NCBI GenBank assembly: GCA_937910785.1
Contig: CALDLG010000174.1
Span: 1 to 7,450, forward strand
Length of the DNA: 7,450 bases
Reading direction: 5' to 3'
DNA from: an uncultured Lachnospiraceae bacterium
GTDB lineage: Bacteria > Bacillota > Clostridia > Lachnospirales > Lachnospiraceae
Made by a program: the position numbers and the translations under genes. Every line of letters starts with the position of its first letter. Positions within the stretch are counted from its first letter, which is position 1. The notes below the pieces were generated by a model. That model was not told the origin of the DNA. It made no database searches and saw only the letters and a list, made by a program, of their open reading frames with translations. Positions 1 through 5,631 of this stretch are shown here, piece by piece.

Positions 1-328
1 GCGTTTCACGCATTCCCTTCGGCATCTGGTCGATAAAACAGAAAATACACCGGTTGTGACAGGAACGATAATCGTCCATCAGTCCGTTCTCAAATTCCAC
101 GCCCAGATCCTCGTCATACTCCTTATCGATCTCTAAAAGCCACTCCTCGCCGTCCGCCTTGCGGACAAGCGCTTCGATATACTCATCCTGCATCAGATAC
201 CGGTAATCAAAAACATCCTCAATTTCTTTCCCGTTGACCGCAAGAAGCGCATCTCCCACCTCGATTCCCATCTCCTCCGCTATGGAATCCTCCCTGACCG
301 TTTTAATAACATGCATCACACGTTTCAT
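1..328 (-). CDS. DUF512-family radical SAM protein with N-terminal PDZ domain (partial, 5' end only)
   Basis: Only the first 109 codons are in the window; the gene runs off the left edge. Residues 1-60 look like a PDZ domain, with the 'GIEVGDALLAVNGKEI' signature at 21-36. Next comes a radical-SAM cluster motif, C90-x3-C94-x2-C97, inside 'SCHNRCIFCFIDQMPKGMR', typical of the TIGR03279/DUF512 family. Members are usually about 430-450 residues, with PDZ, radical SAM core and a C-terminal DUF512 domain; their substrate is not established. The cysteines would bind a 4Fe-4S cluster that cleaves S-adenosylmethionine. I chose ATG 328 because GGGAGA (335-340) lies about 7 bases upstream. In-frame ATGs at 334 and 349 are less well placed. 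The gene is divergent from the PRPP synthetase gene. Family call is secure; biochemical role unknown. Confidence 0.9.
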   Translation of the reverse strand, partial: MKRVMHVIKTVREDSIAEEMGIEVGDALLAVNGKEIEDVFDYRYLMQDEYIEALVRKADGEEWLLEIDKEYDEDLGVEFENGLMDDYRSCHNRCIFCFIDQMPKGMRET

Positions 329-374
329 ATCCATTCTCCCGTTCTTCATTACAGCTTCCCCGCATAGCAGCCAT
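303..374 (-). other. Candidate upstream ORF / leader peptide (23 codons)
   Basis: In the roughly 85-base leader of the DUF512 gene, an ATG at 374 is preceded by CGGAG (383-387) with an 8-base gap, a better-placed ribosome site than many real genes have. The frame encodes MAAMRGSCNEERENGYETCD followed by ACY and TAA at 303-305. It is out of frame with the DUF512 gene and overlaps its first 26 bases, so ribosomes ending there would stop just inside the downstream gene. It could be a leader peptide or translational coupling device, or simply chance. Nothing about the peptide is recognisable apart from two late cysteines (C-x2-C). Low confidence that it is functional. Confidence 0.25.
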
Positions 375-420
375 ACCTGATTCTCCGTTTTTTGCTGTGC
401 GCGTCAGAACTTCTTCTCAC

Positions 421-449
421 ACTATACTAGAATTTTCTTGACGTGTCAC
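421..449 (-). promoter_or_regulatory. Sigma-A promoter for the DUF512 gene (divergent pair)
   Basis: Reading the minus strand, GTGACA (444-449, 5/6 match to TTGACA) is followed by a 17-base spacer and TATAGT (421-426, 5/6 match to TATAAT). Predicted transcription start is near 414, giving a leader of about 85 bases before ATG 328. The -35 box directly abuts the -35 box of the oppositely oriented promoter at 438-466. Confidence 0.65.
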
Positions 450-466
450 TAGCATAATGATATAAA
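438..466 (+). promoter_or_regulatory. Sigma-A promoter for the PRPP synthetase gene, extended -10
   Basis: TTGACG (438-443), a 17-base spacer and TATAAA (461-466), with TGA immediately before the -10 hexamer (an extended -10). Predicted start is near 473, so the leader before ATG 502 is only about 30 bases, with no room for a riboswitch. The spacer contains the whole -35 box of the opposite-strand promoter. I looked for a PurR-type CCGAAC box here and did not see one. Confidence 0.75.
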
Positions 467-501
467 GAAAGTGAGATATTTTTTACAGATTGGAGAATAT
501 T

Positions 502-1695
502 ATGCCAAACATAGAACAACTAAAGACAGCAATGCCTGTTGCCCCGATCATGATTCTCACCACCGGCGCCGCACTTCCGCTGGCACAGAAAATCAACAGC
601 TATCTCGTCGAATTCAGACAGAATCTGGACAACAGTTTCAAAAATGATCCGGCTTTCTACGGCTATATGGAGGACAACTATCTGATTGAGGTCAACTGTC
701 CCCGTTTTGGCAGCGGTGAAGGCAAAGCCGTTCTGAACACTTCCGTCAGAGGAAAGGATGTTTTTATCCTGACGGATGTCTGTAACCACAGCATGACCTA
801 TTCCATGAATGGATTTACAAATCATATGTCACCCGACGATCATTATCAGGATCTGAAAAGAATTATCGCCGCGATCAACGGTAAAGCCCACCGGGTCAAT
901 GTGATCATGCCCTTTCTTTATGAAGGCAGACAGCACAAAAGAACTGGCCGGGAATCTCTGGACTGCGCTTATGCGATCGAAGAGCTGATGGGAATGGGCG
1001 TTGCCAACTTCATCACTTTCGACGCCCATGATCCGAGAGTCCAGAACTCCGTTCCGATCAAAGGCTTTGACAATTACACGCCGCACTATCAGTTCATGCG
1101 GGCCCTGCTTCATACGACCGATGATCTGCTCGTTGACAAAGAGCATACCACCGTCATCAGCCCGGATGAAGGCGCCCTTGACAGAGCGGTCTATTTCGCA
1201 AACGTACTCGGCGTCGATACCGGAATGTTTTACAAACGCCGCGACTACTCCACTATCATAAACGGCAAGAATCCGATCGTCGCACACGAATTTCTGGGGG
1301 ATAACATCGACGGCAAAGATGTCATTATCATCGATGATATGATTTCCTCCGGGGGAAGCATGATCGATACTGCCAGACAGCTGAAGAAAATGAACGCAAA
1401 GCGTGTTTTTATCTGCTGTACCTTCGGCCTTTTTACGGACGGGCTGGATGCATTTGACAAAGCTTATGAGCAATGCTGGTTCGACCGCATCATCACGACA
1501 AACCTGTGTTATCAGCCTCCTGAGCTGAAAGAAAAACCCTACTATCAGGAAGCCGATATGAGCAAATTTATCGCTACCATCATTAACTTCATGAACCATG
1601 ATGCTCCCATGTCGGATATCTATACGCCGACGGACAAGATTCACCGGATTCTCGCCAGATACAACAACCGTGAAGAAAATGCGTTGGAAAGCTGA
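502..1695 (+). CDS. prs: Ribose-phosphate pyrophosphokinase (PRPP synthetase), long divergent form
   Basis: Makes 5-phosphoribosyl 1-diphosphate from ribose 5-phosphate and ATP in the cytoplasm, for purine, pyrimidine, histidine, tryptophan and NAD synthesis. From ATG 502 it is 397 residues against about 315 for canonical Prs. Recognisable blocks: 'FGSGE', matching the canonical FSDGE near residue 70; 'VRGKDVFI'; 'MPFLYEGRQHKRTGRES' (136-152), matching the R-Q ATP-contact loop; 'FDAHDP' with H176; 'SPDEGALDRA' (220-229); the catalytic flexible loop 'YKRRDY' with K245; and the PRPP loop 'DVIIIDDMISSGGS' (273-286). The extra length lies in an insertion before FGSGE and a tail of about 50 residues. 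In the PRPP loop the usual D-T-G-G-T is S-S-G-G-S, while acidic D278 and D279 remain. An upstream in-frame TTG at 490 exists, but TTGGAG (490-495), 6 bases before ATG 502, is the ribosome site, so 502 is the start. Monocistronic: own promoter and terminator. Confidence 0.92.
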   Translation: MPNIEQLKTAMPVAPIMILTTGAALPLAQKINSYLVEFRQNLDNSFKNDPAFYGYMEDNYLIEVNCPRFGSGEGKAVLNTSVRGKDVFILTDVCNHSMTYSMNGFTNHMSPDDHYQDLKRIIAAINGKAHRVNVIMPFLYEGRQHKRTGRESLDCAYAIEELMGMGVANFITFDAHDPRVQNSVPIKGFDNYTPHYQFMRALLHTTDDLLVDKEHTTVISPDEGALDRAVYFANVLGVDTGMFYKRRDYSTIINGKNPIVAHEFLGDNIDGKDVIIIDDMISSGGSMIDTARQLKKMNAKRVFICCTFGLFTDGLDAFDKAYEQCWFDRIITTNLCYQPPELKEKPYYQEADMSKFIATIINFMNHDAPMSDIYTPTDKIHRILARYNNREENALES

Positions 1696-1736
1696 CCGCG
1701 GCAGACCAGCCGCTCGGGAAAGGTAACGCAGAAATA

Positions 1737-1776
1737 CCCTGCACCGCTTGTCAGACCTCCGGTGCAGGGTTGTTTT
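1737..1776 (+). terminator. Rho-independent terminator after the PRPP synthetase gene
   Basis: A perfect 10-base-pair stem, CCCTGCACCG (1737-1746) pairing with CGGTGCAGGG (1760-1769), has a 13-base loop and is followed by TTGTTTT (1770-1776). It lies 42 bases past the stop codon. The convergent minus-strand gene ends 29 bases beyond it. Read from that side the same stem is followed only by TATTTC, so it may act weakly in both directions. Nothing else is seen between 1696 and 1804. Confidence 0.9.
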
Positions 1777-1804
1777 ATGAACATATTCGAATAGAGGGCA
1801 TTCC

Positions 1805-2245
1805 CTACTGTCTGTAAAGCTCTGCAATCCGCAGTGATTTATCGGGATAATTGTTCTGCAGAAACATCAGATACTGCAGCACGCTCCCTTCAAATGGCTG
1901 CACGTCGCCAAGCAGGCCCACCTCATAGCAGTTCCTTATAACATTAATGATGCATTCTTCCGTATGATCTTCCTTGCAGTCCTTGCATTCTTTCAGGATA
2001 TGCGCGATTGCGGTTTCCAGCTCCGTTTCGTCAAATACCTTAAAATCCATCGTAGGAACATGCTCCACGCCTTCCGCCACTTCTTTTTTCGGTTCCTTCT
2101 TATAATTTCTGACACATTGCTTGGCATAACCGATCGTACAGTTCTCCTGCTGGCACTGACCACAGACACCTTCACTTCTGCAGCAGTTCATCAAATCATC
2201 CCATACCAGATCGGCATTCATCCCTTTCTTATGTTCTTCCGCCAT
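1805..2245 (-). CDS. Cysteine-rich protein of unknown function with two four-cysteine modules
   Basis: A 146-residue, soluble-looking, acidic and lysine-rich protein; I do not recognise the family. The start ATG 2245 has a strong ribosome site, AGGGAGGT (2252-2259), 6 bases upstream. There is no signal peptide or membrane segment. Ten cysteines fall in two clusters: C21, C22, C28, C31, C36, C44, then C87, C90, C98, C106. Each cluster contains C-x2-C, then C, then x7-C: C28-x2-C31-x4-C36-x7-C44 and C87-x2-C90-x7-C98-x7-C106, with an R-N pair next to the last cysteine in both. This suggests a duplicated metal-binding (zinc or iron-sulfur) module; that is inference. A K/E-rich linker (about 49-61) separates the halves, and the C-terminal 40 residues look helical. 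It has its own promoter and converges on the PRPP synthetase gene. Ribosome site and codon use support a real gene; function unknown. Confidence 0.85.
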   Translation of the reverse strand: MAEEHKKGMNADLVWDDLMNCCRSEGVCGQCQQENCTIGYAKQCVRNYKKEPKKEVAEGVEHVPTMDFKVFDETELETAIAHILKECKDCKEDHTEECIINVIRNCYEVGLLGDVQPFEGSVLQYLMFLQNNYPDKSLRIAELYRQ

Positions 2246-2280
2246 ACAGCTACCTCCCTGTTCGTAATGTTATCTGCAAT

Positions 2281-2309
2281 ACTATACCATGCAGGCGCGA
2301 ATCAGGCAA
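2281..2309 (-). promoter_or_regulatory. Sigma-A promoter, extended -10, for the cysteine-rich protein
   Basis: On the minus strand, TTGCCT (2304-2309), a 17-base spacer and TATAGT (2281-2286), with TGG directly before the -10 (extended -10). Predicted start is near 2274, giving a leader of about 29 bases. This makes the cysteine-rich gene independent of the MATE gene upstream of it. Confidence 0.7.
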
Positions 2310-2403
2310 GAGGCTGTTTGTAAAATCTGCAACCCCTCACTGCTTTGCGGAATCCACAAACCTGCTCTGTTTTGCGAACTTCCGCAGGCCCACACGGTTT
2401 GAT
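2310..2403. repeat. Intergenic stretch with inverted and direct repeats
   Basis: Non-coding spacer between the MATE gene and the promoter of the cysteine-rich gene. It contains an inverted pair, TGCGGAA (2346-2352) and TTCCGCA (2380-2386), flanking a 27-base loop. There is also a near-direct repeat: CTGCTTTGCGGAATCC (2340-2355) against CTGCTCTGTTTTGCGAAC plus TTCC (2362-2383). A second inverted pair, GTTTGT (2315-2320) and ACAAAC (2356-2361), is nested across it. This arrangement resembles a dispersed intergenic repeat, but a single window cannot show that copies exist elsewhere. There is no T-run after the stems, so it is not an obvious terminator. Confidence 0.35.
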
Positions 2404-2447
2404 GAAAATTCCGGCCTGATGTCAGAATGCATTCAGACGTCATCCGG
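2404..2447 (-). terminator. Possible imperfect terminator at the end of the MATE gene
   Basis: On the minus strand, CCGGAT (2442-2447) and GTC pair with GAC, ATC and CCGG (2411-2414) around an inner palindrome GAATGCATTC (2424-2433), with a three-base bulge on each side and a T-T mismatch. It is followed by AATTTTC (2404-2410). The structure includes the MATE stop codon. Bulges and a short T-run make it weak, but it is the only plausible end of the long minus-strand unit before the next promoter. Confidence 0.35.
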
Positions 2448-3815
2448 AGAAGTAATGCGTTTCCCGCGCCAGCCCCCCTGTATGTATCTGGCGGCAGATA
2501 CGAACAGCGCAATCGTCCAGCCGGCGCAGAACGCCCACCAGATCATATCCACGCCGACTGTATGGGCAAATCCTACCGTCAAAAACAGCCGAATGAAAAA
2601 GCTGAGCAGCGTTGTCAGAATAAACCATCCCATGTCGCCGCTTCCTTTAAAAGTTGCCTTCACCAGCATAAAGGCAGAAAATACGACGAGGAACGCGCCT
2701 ACTACCCTGATGTATGCGGTTCCTACCGCGATAACCTGCTCCAGCCCGGCTTCCGATTCTTCTACAAAAAGACGAATGATCTGTTCCGGAAAAATTTCAA
2801 AAATCACAGTCAGCACAAGCGAAAGTCCGCCGCAGCTTAAAATCGATGCCCGTAATCCCGGCCGGATGCGCTCGTCCTTACAGGCTCCGATATTCTGCCC
2901 TACATAATTGGCGTAGGCATTGCTGTAATTGATCGGAACCGCCGTTGCCAGATTGATGACTCTGGCAGCTGCCGCGCTTCCTGCAATAACCGCCGGGCCA
3001 AAGCTGTTAATCGTCGCCTGCACGATTACGGAACCCACTGACACGATCGACTGCTGAAGCGCCGAAGGAAGCGCAAACCGCAGCATCGTAAGCAGCATCG
3101 TCCTGTCAAACAGTGGATCACTCTTCCTGTGCTCAAATTCTTTTAAAAGCTTCGGAATATCCATCATCGCCAGAGCTGCCGCCACAAACTGGGAAATCGC
3201 CGTCGCGAGTGCGGCCCCGCCCACGCCGCCATGCAGCGCAATAACAAAAAGAAGATCCAGCATCACGTTAAGCGCCGAAGAAATCATCAGAAATCTGAGC
3301 GGCGTCCTGGAATCCCCCAAAGCCACATACACGCCGTTTAGCGCGTTATATACGAAAATAGGAGCACAGCCCAGAAAATAGAACCGAAGATAGACCACGC
3401 CCGCTTCAATGATCTTCCCCGGCGTATTGACCAGTCTTAAAAGCGGTTCCGCTCCCGCCCAGATTACCGTCGTGGAGACGAGTGCAACCCCTGCGGAAAA
3501 AAGAACCGACGTGGACATACACCGCCAGATCTTCTCTGTTCTTCCGGCCCCGAAATACTGCGCGATTACGATCGAGCCGCCAAGCGCAAGCCCCGACGCA
3601 AGCTGAACGAAAACCGCCGTAATACTGCTTGCGCTCCCGACTGCCGCCAGGGCATCTGTTCCCAGCCTTTTTCCCACGATAATGGTATCGATCACATTGT
3701 AAAGCTGCTGAAACAGATTGGACAAAATCATCGGTATTGCAAAAAGGAGAATCGTATGAAACGGATTCCCCTCTGTCATCTTATGCGTTTTTACCTCAAA
3801 GCTCCTGTCCGACAT
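2433..3815 (-). CDS. MATE-family multidrug/metabolite efflux transporter
   Basis: A 460-residue inner-membrane protein with about 12 hydrophobic segments in two homologous halves, the normal length and plan for MATE antiporters (MatE domain twice). Half one begins at 'ILLFAIPMILSNLFQQLYNV' (22-41), with P28 in TM1 and D43 in 'IDTIIVGKRLG'. Half two begins near 'LRFALPSALQQS', with P250 in the matching place. The loop 'KLLKEFEHRKSDPLF' between them is the hydrophilic cytoplasmic linker. The tail after TM12 is short and basic. MATE proteins export cationic drugs or metabolites using a Na+ or H+ gradient; the substrate here cannot be read from sequence. Start ATG 3815 has AAGGG about 9-10 bases upstream. 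The gap to the UPF0210 stop is 37 bases with no visible promoter or terminator, so it is probably co-transcribed. Confidence 0.92.
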   Translation of the reverse strand: MSDRSFEVKTHKMTEGNPFHTILLFAIPMILSNLFQQLYNVIDTIIVGKRLGTDALAAVGSASSITAVFVQLASGLALGGSIVIAQYFGAGRTEKIWRCMSTSVLFSAGVALVSTTVIWAGAEPLLRLVNTPGKIIEAGVVYLRFYFLGCAPIFVYNALNGVYVALGDSRTPLRFLMISSALNVMLDLLFVIALHGGVGGAALATAISQFVAAALAMMDIPKLLKEFEHRKSDPLFDRTMLLTMLRFALPSALQQSIVSVGSVIVQATINSFGPAVIAGSAAAARVINLATAVPINYSNAYANYVGQNIGACKDERIRPGLRASILSCGGLSLVLTVIFEIFPEQIIRLFVEESEAGLEQVIAVGTAYIRVVGAFLVVFSAFMLVKATFKGSGDMGWFILTTLLSFFIRLFLTVGFAHTVGVDMIWWAFCAGWTIALFVSAARYIQGGWRGKRITSPDDV

Positions 3816-3852
3816 CTGATACTACCCTTAGCCTTAATATGCTCTTCCCTGC

Positions 3853-5217
3853 TTAATTCTTAAAACTGTGAATCGGCGCCGGAATCCTGCCGCCACGTCC
3901 GATAAACGCGTCGCAGGCAAACCCGTTCACCGGCATGATCGGTGCATGGCCGAGCAAACCGCCAAATTCCACCGACTCTCCCACACCCTTACCGATTACG
4001 GGAATCAACCGGACTGCCGTCGTCTTCTGGTTGACCATGCCGATCGCCATCTCGTCTGCAATAATCCCGGAGATCGTCGTTTCCTTCGTGTCTCCCGGAA
4101 TCGCAATCATATCAAGTCCTACGGAACAGACGCAGGTCATTGCCTCCAGTTTTTCCAGCGTCAGCGCTCCGGCCGTCACCGCATCGATCATTCCCTGATC
4201 CTCACTGACCGGAATAAACGCGCCGCTGAGCCCTCCCACATAGGAGGATGCCATCACGCCGCCTTTTTTCACCTGATCATTCAAAAGCGCAAGCGCCGCT
4301 GTCGTGCCGGGCGCGCCAACATGCTCCAGGCCGATCTCACACAAAATATCCGCCACGCTGTCCCCGATTGCCGGCGTCGGCGCAAGCGACAGATCAACTA
4401 TGCCAAAAGGCACATTCAGTCGTCTGGAGGCTTCCCTTGCCACGAGCTGTCCTACGCGTGTTACCTTAAATGCCGTTTTCTTAATCGTCTCACAGAGAAC
4501 CTCAAAATTCTCTCCCCGCACTTTCTCAAGCGCGGTCTTCACAACGCCGGGGCCGCTGACTCCTACATTGATAATCTTATCAGCCTCCGTAACCCCATGA
4601 AACGCGCCCGCCATAAACGGATTGTCGTCCGGAGCATTACAGAAGATCACGAGCTTGGCGCAGCCAAGAGAATCTTCCTTCTCCGTCGCCTGTGCAGTCT
4701 GTCTGATGATCTCGCCCGCCAGTCTGACGGCATCCATATTAATTCCCGTCTTCGTGGAACCCACGTTGACGGAGCTGCATACCCGCTCTGTTGCGGAAAG
4801 AGCCTGCGGAATCGAACGAATCAGCAGCTCGTCCGCGCCGGTCATTCCCTTCGATACCAATGCGGAATAACCGCCGATAAAATTCACGCCCACTTCATGC
4901 GCCACTTTATCCAGCGTCTTCGCGATCGTCACAAAATCCGCTTCCGTTTGGCATGCAGCGCCGCCGATCAGCGCAATCGGCGTTACGGCGATTCTTTTAT
5001 TAACAATGGGAATCCCGTATTCTCTCGAAATCTGTTCTCCCGTCGCCACAAGCTCCTTTGACGCTTCGTATATCTTATGATAAATTTTCTCATTCAGCCT
5101 TTCCAGGTCCGAATCAATGCAGTCGAGCAGGCTGATGCCGAGCGTAATCGTCCGTACGTCCAGATTTTCCTTCTCGATCATTTCATTCGTTTCCGCCACT
5201 TCCAATATATTGATCAA
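3853..5217 (-). CDS. UPF0210 / DUF711 protein (PFL-fold family), TTG start
   Basis: 454 residues, the usual full length for UPF0210 (PF05167), annotated by NCBI as 'PFL family protein' because the fold resembles pyruvate formate-lyase barrels; no reaction is established. Family signatures are all present: 'ENLDVRTITLGISLLDC' near the N-terminus, 'GSTKTGINMD' (153-162), 'FCNAPDDNPFMAGAFHG' (192-208), 'SLAPTPAIGDSV', 'GAPGTTAALALLNDQVKKGG', 'VCSVGLDMIAIPGDT' and a closing 'GRGGRIPAPIHSFKN'. Relatives begin with a residue run like 'MINVLEV', which matches the TTG at 5217 (read 'MINILEV'). AAAGGA lies about 11 bases before it. The first ATG is 12 codons in (5181) and would remove part of the conserved N-terminus. 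It sits 62 bases after the ACT-domain gene, its conserved partner (as in pneumococcal SP_0238/SP_0239), and 37 bases before the MATE gene. Confidence 0.93.
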   Translation of the reverse strand: MINILEVAETNEMIEKENLDVRTITLGISLLDCIDSDLERLNEKIYHKIYEASKELVATGEQISREYGIPIVNKRIAVTPIALIGGAACQTEADFVTIAKTLDKVAHEVGVNFIGGYSALVSKGMTGADELLIRSIPQALSATERVCSSVNVGSTKTGINMDAVRLAGEIIRQTAQATEKEDSLGCAKLVIFCNAPDDNPFMAGAFHGVTEADKIINVGVSGPGVVKTALEKVRGENFEVLCETIKKTAFKVTRVGQLVAREASRRLNVPFGIVDLSLAPTPAIGDSVADILCEIGLEHVGAPGTTAALALLNDQVKKGGVMASSYVGGLSGAFIPVSEDQGMIDAVTAGALTLEKLEAMTCVCSVGLDMIAIPGDTKETTISGIIADEMAIGMVNQKTTAVRLIPVIGKGVGESVEFGGLLGHAPIMPVNGFACDAFIGRGGRIPAPIHSFKN

Positions 5218-5279
5218 TGCTGTTCGTTTCCTTTCCGTCTCAATTCGTCATCCATTCGCAGTCTGACCTGCGTACACTT

Positions 5280-5552
5280 TCAAATTCTGTGCATCTGATT
5301 GAAGATCTCTTCCTTCTGACATTTGATAATGACGCCGATGCTCTCTCCCAGTTTCACAAGTTCTTCCACAATAACGCCGAACTCTTTGTGCGTATGATTC
5401 GTATCCACGATCATCATCATATTGAAATAATCCTGCACAATCGTCTGCGAAATATCCAGTATATTGATCTGATTATCCGCCAGATAGGTGCACACCTTCG
5501 CGATAATCCCTACCGTATCTTTTCCCACCACCGTAATGATTGTTTTTTTCAT
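5280..5552 (-). CDS. ACT domain protein, UPF0237 family
   Basis: A stand-alone ACT domain of 90 residues. ACT domains are beta-alpha-beta ligand-binding folds, often sensing amino acids. 'IITVVGKDTVGIIAKVCTYL' near the start and 'NILDISQTIVQDYFNMMMIV' in the middle are diagnostic of UPF0237. The C-terminus 'KCQKEEIFNQMHRI' also fits. Nearly always paired with UPF0210, as here, and presumably its regulatory partner (inference). Start choice is ambiguous. Relatives begin at 'MKKTIITVVGKD', which is ATG 5552, but the AAAGGAG (5566-5572) is 13 bases away. An earlier in-frame ATG at 5564 adds MAVK but sits only 1 base after AAAGGAG, too close for normal initiation. I prefer 5552. No promoter is evident in the 67-79 bases after the YycJ-type gene, so it is probably co-transcribed with it. 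Confidence 0.9.
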   Translation of the reverse strand: MKKTIITVVGKDTVGIIAKVCTYLADNQINILDISQTIVQDYFNMMMIVDTNHTHKEFGVIVEELVKLGESIGVIIKCQKEEIFNQMHRI

Positions 5553-5631
5553 TTTTACAGCCATGCTCCTTTCTTAACCCGCAAGTTTTGCCCTCAGGCA
5601 CAATCTGTATTACAAAAAACCTGCTTTTTAT

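Noticed and set aside
467..501. Riboswitch or PurR box in the PRPP synthetase leader
   Set aside because: The leader is only about 30 bases and no CCGAAC-type box or aptamer-like structure is visible.
829..1827. 332-codon open frame on the minus strand, antisense to the PRPP synthetase gene
   Set aside because: It mirrors a strongly supported gene with full family motifs, crosses that gene's terminator, has no ribosome site that I see and no recognisable protein features.
2282..2512. 76-codon minus-strand frame across the MATE end and the intergenic repeats
   Set aside because: It overlaps the MATE 3' end out of frame, lacks a ribosome site and runs into the promoter of the next gene; more likely non-coding repeat sequence.
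3868..5061. 397-codon open frame on the plus strand opposite UPF0210
   Set aside because: Composition is rich in Arg, His and Cys without any motif, typical of an antisense shadow; the opposite strand carries an intact conserved protein.
5218..5279. Small hairpin CGCAG...CTGCG between the ACT and UPF0210 genes as a terminator
   Set aside because: The stem is only five base pairs and no T-run follows; more likely incidental spacer structure.
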